The notes beneath the pieces were generated by a model. That model did not search any database, was not told where the DNA came from, and was given only the letters and a program-made list of their open reading frames with translations. The translations under genes and the position numbers were made by a program. From Ruminococcus sp. JC304 (lineage in GTDB: Bacteria; Bacillota; Clostridia; Lachnospirales; Lachnospiraceae), in assembly GCA_000285855.2 (NCBI GenBank), contig HE978651.1, forward strand, positions 663,219 to 727,218: a stretch of DNA of 64,000 nt, written 5' to 3'. Positions 61,380-64,000 of the stretch are shown one piece after another (the first letter of the stretch is position 1; every line of letters begins with the position of its first letter).

Positions 61380-62822
61380 ATGGATAATAAGGGAAAAAAC
61401 AGAAAGAAAAAGATAAAAGTTATCCTGGGGGTCTGTATTGCAGTATTTTTACTCCTGGGAGGAGGTTTGTTGGCTTATATACATAAAGTGGATACGGACA
61501 CACTGGGGAGAAAAATTACCATATATGGTCTGGATGTATCAGGTCAGAATGTGGAGAAGGCCGGACAGACCATCCGGAAAGCATTTCAGGATAAAAAGGT
61601 TGTTTTCCGGGAGGATGGCAGTCAGGTATATGAGACAACTGTAGGGGAACTGGGATATTCTCTGGATGAGGGAACGCTTCAGTCTGCACTTACAGCCTTG
61701 AAACAGCAGCGTGACCAGACAAGGACGTTTCTGGCCTACTGGAAAAATTACGAAATAGAATATCAGGTAAACAAAGATGAGACAGCAGAACAAGTGGCTC
61801 TGACAGAAGATCATTTTGGAGAGAAAGAAAGAACGGAAGCCCAAAATGCTGAGATCAGATACAGCAAGAAGAAAAAGAAATTTGTGATAGTAAAGCAGGT
61901 GGCAGGGACACAGATTGATGAAGAACGTCTTCGAAATTACGTGGACAAGACGCTGGAAGCAGAGTTTCAGGATAAGCTGCTCACCGGTGAAGTCAAGATA
62001 GATCTGAACCAGCAGGCATATAAGCAGCCTTCTGTAAAAGCTTCAAAAGAATTGAAAAAGGAATTGAAAAGCCTAAACGGACAATTGAAAAAATACTGCA
62101 AGGCTACCATAACCTATACCTTTGGAAATACGACAGAGACTTTGGATTCCCAAACAGTAAATTCCTGGATCAGTATTCAGGGCACAAAGATCGTAATCGA
62201 TCAGGAGCAGGCAGGGGCCTTTATTTCACAGCTTGCCAATAAATACAATACCATTTATGTTCCCAGAACCTTTCATACTTCTATGGGTACGGATGTGACT
62301 GTGGAGGACAATGAATATGGTTACAGGATCGATCAGAGCGGAGAGTTAAGCCAGCTGCTTTCTGATCTGAAAAGCGGTAAGGATGTGGTTCGTGAACCGG
62401 TATACAGCAGCAAAGGAATGCAGAGAAACGGAACGGATGATCTGGCGGGCAGTTATATAGAAGTAAGCCTGGATGCACAGCACCTTTGGCTTTATAGAGA
62501 TGGAGGACTGGTGACGGAAACAGATATTGTCAGCGGAGCGCCTACAGAGGAGAGGCATACCTATACGGGAGCCTGGCCCATTGCCTATAAAGCAAGTCCT
62601 TTTACGCTCACCAGCGATGTATACGGATATGACACCAAGGTAAAATACTGGATGCCCTTTGTCTACGGGCAGGGGCTGCATGATGCTCCCTGGCAGTCGG
62701 CTTTTGGAGGAAATCGTTATAAGACTGGAAACGGAAGTCATGGATGTATCAATCTGCCGGAAGAAGAGGCTGCAATTATTTATGAAAATATTGACGGTGG
62801 ATATCCCATTATTATATATTAA
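61380..62822 (+). CDS. L,D-transpeptidase (YkuD) with PG_binding_4 domains
   Basis: 480 residues. Membrane anchor (about 13-33), then repeat units of the peptidoglycan-binding PG_binding_4 type (ITIYGLDVSGQNVEKAGQTI..., about 45-330), and a C-terminal YkuD domain (about 355-480) with the active site SHGCINL (His454, Cys456). It forms 3-3 cross-links or anchors proteins to meso-DAP peptidoglycan outside the membrane. The ribosome site GGGGCGGGAA is G-rich and not a clear Shine-Dalgarno. Single gene; repeat copy C follows. Confidence 0.93.
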   Translation: MDNKGKNRKKKIKVILGVCIAVFLLLGGGLLAYIHKVDTDTLGRKITIYGLDVSGQNVEKAGQTIRKAFQDKKVVFREDGSQVYETTVGELGYSLDEGTLQSALTALKQQRDQTRTFLAYWKNYEIEYQVNKDETAEQVALTEDHFGEKERTEAQNAEIRYSKKKKKFVIVKQVAGTQIDEERLRNYVDKTLEAEFQDKLLTGEVKIDLNQQAYKQPSVKASKELKKELKSLNGQLKKYCKATITYTFGNTTETLDSQTVNSWISIQGTKIVIDQEQAGAFISQLANKYNTIYVPRTFHTSMGTDVTVEDNEYGYRIDQSGELSQLLSDLKSGKDVVREPVYSSKGMQRNGTDDLAGSYIEVSLDAQHLWLYRDGGLVTETDIVSGAPTEERHTYTGAWPIAYKASPFTLTSDVYGYDTKVKYWMPFVYGQGLHDAPWQSAFGGNRYKTGNGSHGCINLPEEEAAIIYENIDGGYPIIIY

Positions 62823-62839
62823 AAACAGCTTAACCGAAT

Positions 62840-62874
62840 CAAGTAAATAGCGAAGCGGATGATTTTATCCGCTT
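62840..62874. repeat. partial dispersed palindromic repeat, copy C
   Basis: CAAG, then TAGCGAAGCGGAT and TCCGCTT around an eight-base loop: the second hairpin of copies A and B with some divergence. It lies between the L,D-transpeptidase stop and the nitroreductase start. Confidence 0.65.
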
Positions 62875-62902
62875 GACCTCAAAATACAACAGGAGGAACT
62901 GG

Positions 62903-63442
62903 ATGATGGAATTTCAGAAATTGATGGAAGTAAGAAGAAGTGTTCGAAAATATGCAGCAGACAAAAAGGTCACAAAAGAAGAACTGATGGAGATGATTGG
63001 AGCTGCGCAGGAGGCTCCTTCCTGGAAAAATACGGAGACAGGGAGATATTATTGTGTATTGTCTGAGGAGATGATAGAGAGAGTACGCAGGGAATGTCTG
63101 CCTGAGGGAAATGCCCGTAAGGCTGAAAATGCAGTACTGGTTGTAACTACTTTTGTAAAAGATAAAGCTGGTTTCCAGAATGATAAAACTGCGGATAATG
63201 AATTGGGCAATGGTTGGGGATGTTATGACCTGGGATTGCAGAATGAAAATTTTGTTCTGAAGGCAGCAGAACTGGGGTATGGAACTTTGATCATGGGGCT
63301 GAGGGATGGAGAGCAGCTTCGGAAGGTGCTGGATATTCCGGAAGAGGAAACGGTAGTGGCAGTGATTGCTGTGGGTGTGGCAGCAGAGGAGCCAAAGAGG
63401 CCTAAACGCAAAGAATTGGATGAGATTGTGAAGGTGTATTAA
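62903..63442 (+). CDS. nitroreductase family protein
   Basis: 179 residues from ATG 62903 (AGGAGGAACTGG upstream; the next codon is also ATG). FMN-dependent nitroreductase fold: LMEVRRSVRKYAADKKVTKEELMEMIGAAQEAPSWKNTETGRYYCVL, and the C-terminal LGYGTLIMGLRDGEQLRKVLDIPEEETVVAVIAVGVAAEEPKRPKRKELDEIV. It uses NAD(P)H; the natural substrate is not predictable. Predicted cytoplasmic homodimer. Confidence 0.9.
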   Translation: MMEFQKLMEVRRSVRKYAADKKVTKEELMEMIGAAQEAPSWKNTETGRYYCVLSEEMIERVRRECLPEGNARKAENAVLVVTTFVKDKAGFQNDKTADNELGNGWGCYDLGLQNENFVLKAAELGYGTLIMGLRDGEQLRKVLDIPEEETVVAVIAVGVAAEEPKRPKRKELDEIVKVY

Positions 63443-63464
63443 TATATAGGATTGACAGAACGGG

Positions 63465-63500
63465 ATCAGAGGTGAAGTTATTTTCCTCTGATTTCTTTGG
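63465..63500 (+). terminator. weak terminator after nitroreductase gene
   Basis: ATCAGAGG pairs with CCTCTGAT, 12-nt loop, followed by TTCTTT. Confidence 0.5.
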
Positions 63501-63541
63501 ATTACATTATTAATGATATGTTTTTATGGATGGAGGGTAAT

Positions 63542-64000
63542 GTGAAGGCAGTTTTTTTGGATATAGATAATACGCTGCTTAGTTTTGATGGTTATGTAAA
63601 GCAGACAATGAAGGAAGGGTTTGAGCACTTTGGGTTAAAGTCTTATGAGCCGTATATGTTTGATATTTTTATCAGAGAGAATACGAAGCTGTGGAGGCAG
63701 ATTGAGCAGGGAACGCTAGTGTTTGAGGAGTTGGAGAAAATCCGATGGAATATTATTTTCAAGTACCTGGATATTGAGTTTGACGGAACTGTTTTTGAAA
63801 AATATTTCAGGGGCAGGCTTTTTGACAGTGCAATTCCGGAAGATGGAGCTTATGAGCTTTTGGAATATCTGAAAGGGAAATATATTCTCTGTGTGGCTAG
63901 TAATGGTCCTGGTGAGCAACAGGTGCACAGGCTGGAGATTGCCAGGATGAAGAAGTATTTTGATTATATTTTCGTTTCTGAGAGGATTGGGGCATCCAAA
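63542..64000 (+). CDS. HAD-family hydrolase (YjjG-like), truncated by window end
   Basis: 153 codons from GTG 63542, open at the window edge. Motif I is VFLDIDNTLLSFDGY (nucleophile DxD), motif II is CVASNGP, and a helical cap lies between them (about 15-95). The continuation with motifs III and IV is outside the window. TGGAGGGTAAT precedes the GTG. HAD enzymes of this group dephosphorylate small phosphorylated metabolites or nucleotides. Family call is firm, substrate open. Confidence 0.85.
   Translation, partial: MKAVFLDIDNTLLSFDGYVKQTMKEGFEHFGLKSYEPYMFDIFIRENTKLWRQIEQGTLVFEELEKIRWNIIFKYLDIEFDGTVFEKYFRGRLFDSAIPEDGAYELLEYLKGKYILCVASNGPGEQQVHRLEIARMKKYFDYIFVSERIGASK

Overview
The window looks like a chromosome segment of a spore-forming, anaerobic, low-GC Firmicute of the family Lachnospiraceae (Blautia-like; this is inference, no rRNA is present). 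Reasons: strong Shine-Dalgarno sites with occasional TTG/GTG starts, sigma-A promoters with 16-18 bp spacers, a proline T-box, sporulation genes (spoIIE, yabP, yabQ, cwlD, cotS-like), a Bacillus-like yabO-yabP-yabQ-divIC-spoIIE-tilS-hpt-ftsH order, and tRNAs without encoded CCA together with a CCA-adding enzyme.

Layout. 1-560: hairpin-rich leader and a tRNA-Asn/Glu/Cys cluster. 600-2500: collagen-like spore-surface-type protein and a glycosyltransferase on the minus strand, with sigma-K-like and sigma-E-like promoters. 2500-3800: a small conserved protein and a solo LytTR regulator. 4050-7890: minus-strand four-gene envelope acylation cassette (SGNH hydrolase, DUF4358, MBOAT, DHHW/AlgJ-like); the MBOAT gene is split by a -1 frame change at A AAA AAG. 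8150-9010: HdeD/DUF308 gene split the same way at T TTT TTA. 9050-14850: divergent arginase-fold protein, lgt, subtilase, CinA-C, Nudix, PPi-type phosphofructokinase. 15000-18090: three-gene MoxR ATPase / VWA-DUF2201 system. 18120-25800: sortase B, sirtuin, DUF951, rpsF-ssb-rpsR, gdpP-rplI-dnaB, a MerR regulator. 25880-27360: two-cluster ferredoxin, DUF1858 protein, mecA.

27600-28300 holds a promoter, a roughly 300-nt multi-hairpin leader and a 77-codon reading frame whose only start next to a good Shine-Dalgarno is ACG. 28500-35330: GH18-like hydrolase, CwlD amidase and two large DUF2298-type membrane proteins. 35440-41930: tsaC/sua5, rpiB, dCMP deaminase, T-box plus proS, cca, CotS-like kinase. 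42025-49160: hup and the sporulation/division/housekeeping cluster through ftsH; spoIIE has the classical 21-bp spaced promoter with a Spo0A box but encodes a short protein without the multi-spanning membrane domain. 49570-52930: GH13 enzyme, tRNA-Tyr (minus), fba. 53157-61240: sugar ABC transporter, YesN/YesM two-component pair and a second solute-binding lipoprotein. 61380-64000: L,D-transpeptidase, nitroreductase, truncated HAD hydrolase.

A family of short intergenic palindromes with GCGAAGCG or GAAG cores recurs at about 92, 2896, 28301, 39399 and 62840. No CRISPR array, insertion sequence or prophage was seen. All functional calls rest on motif and family recognition from the sequence alone.
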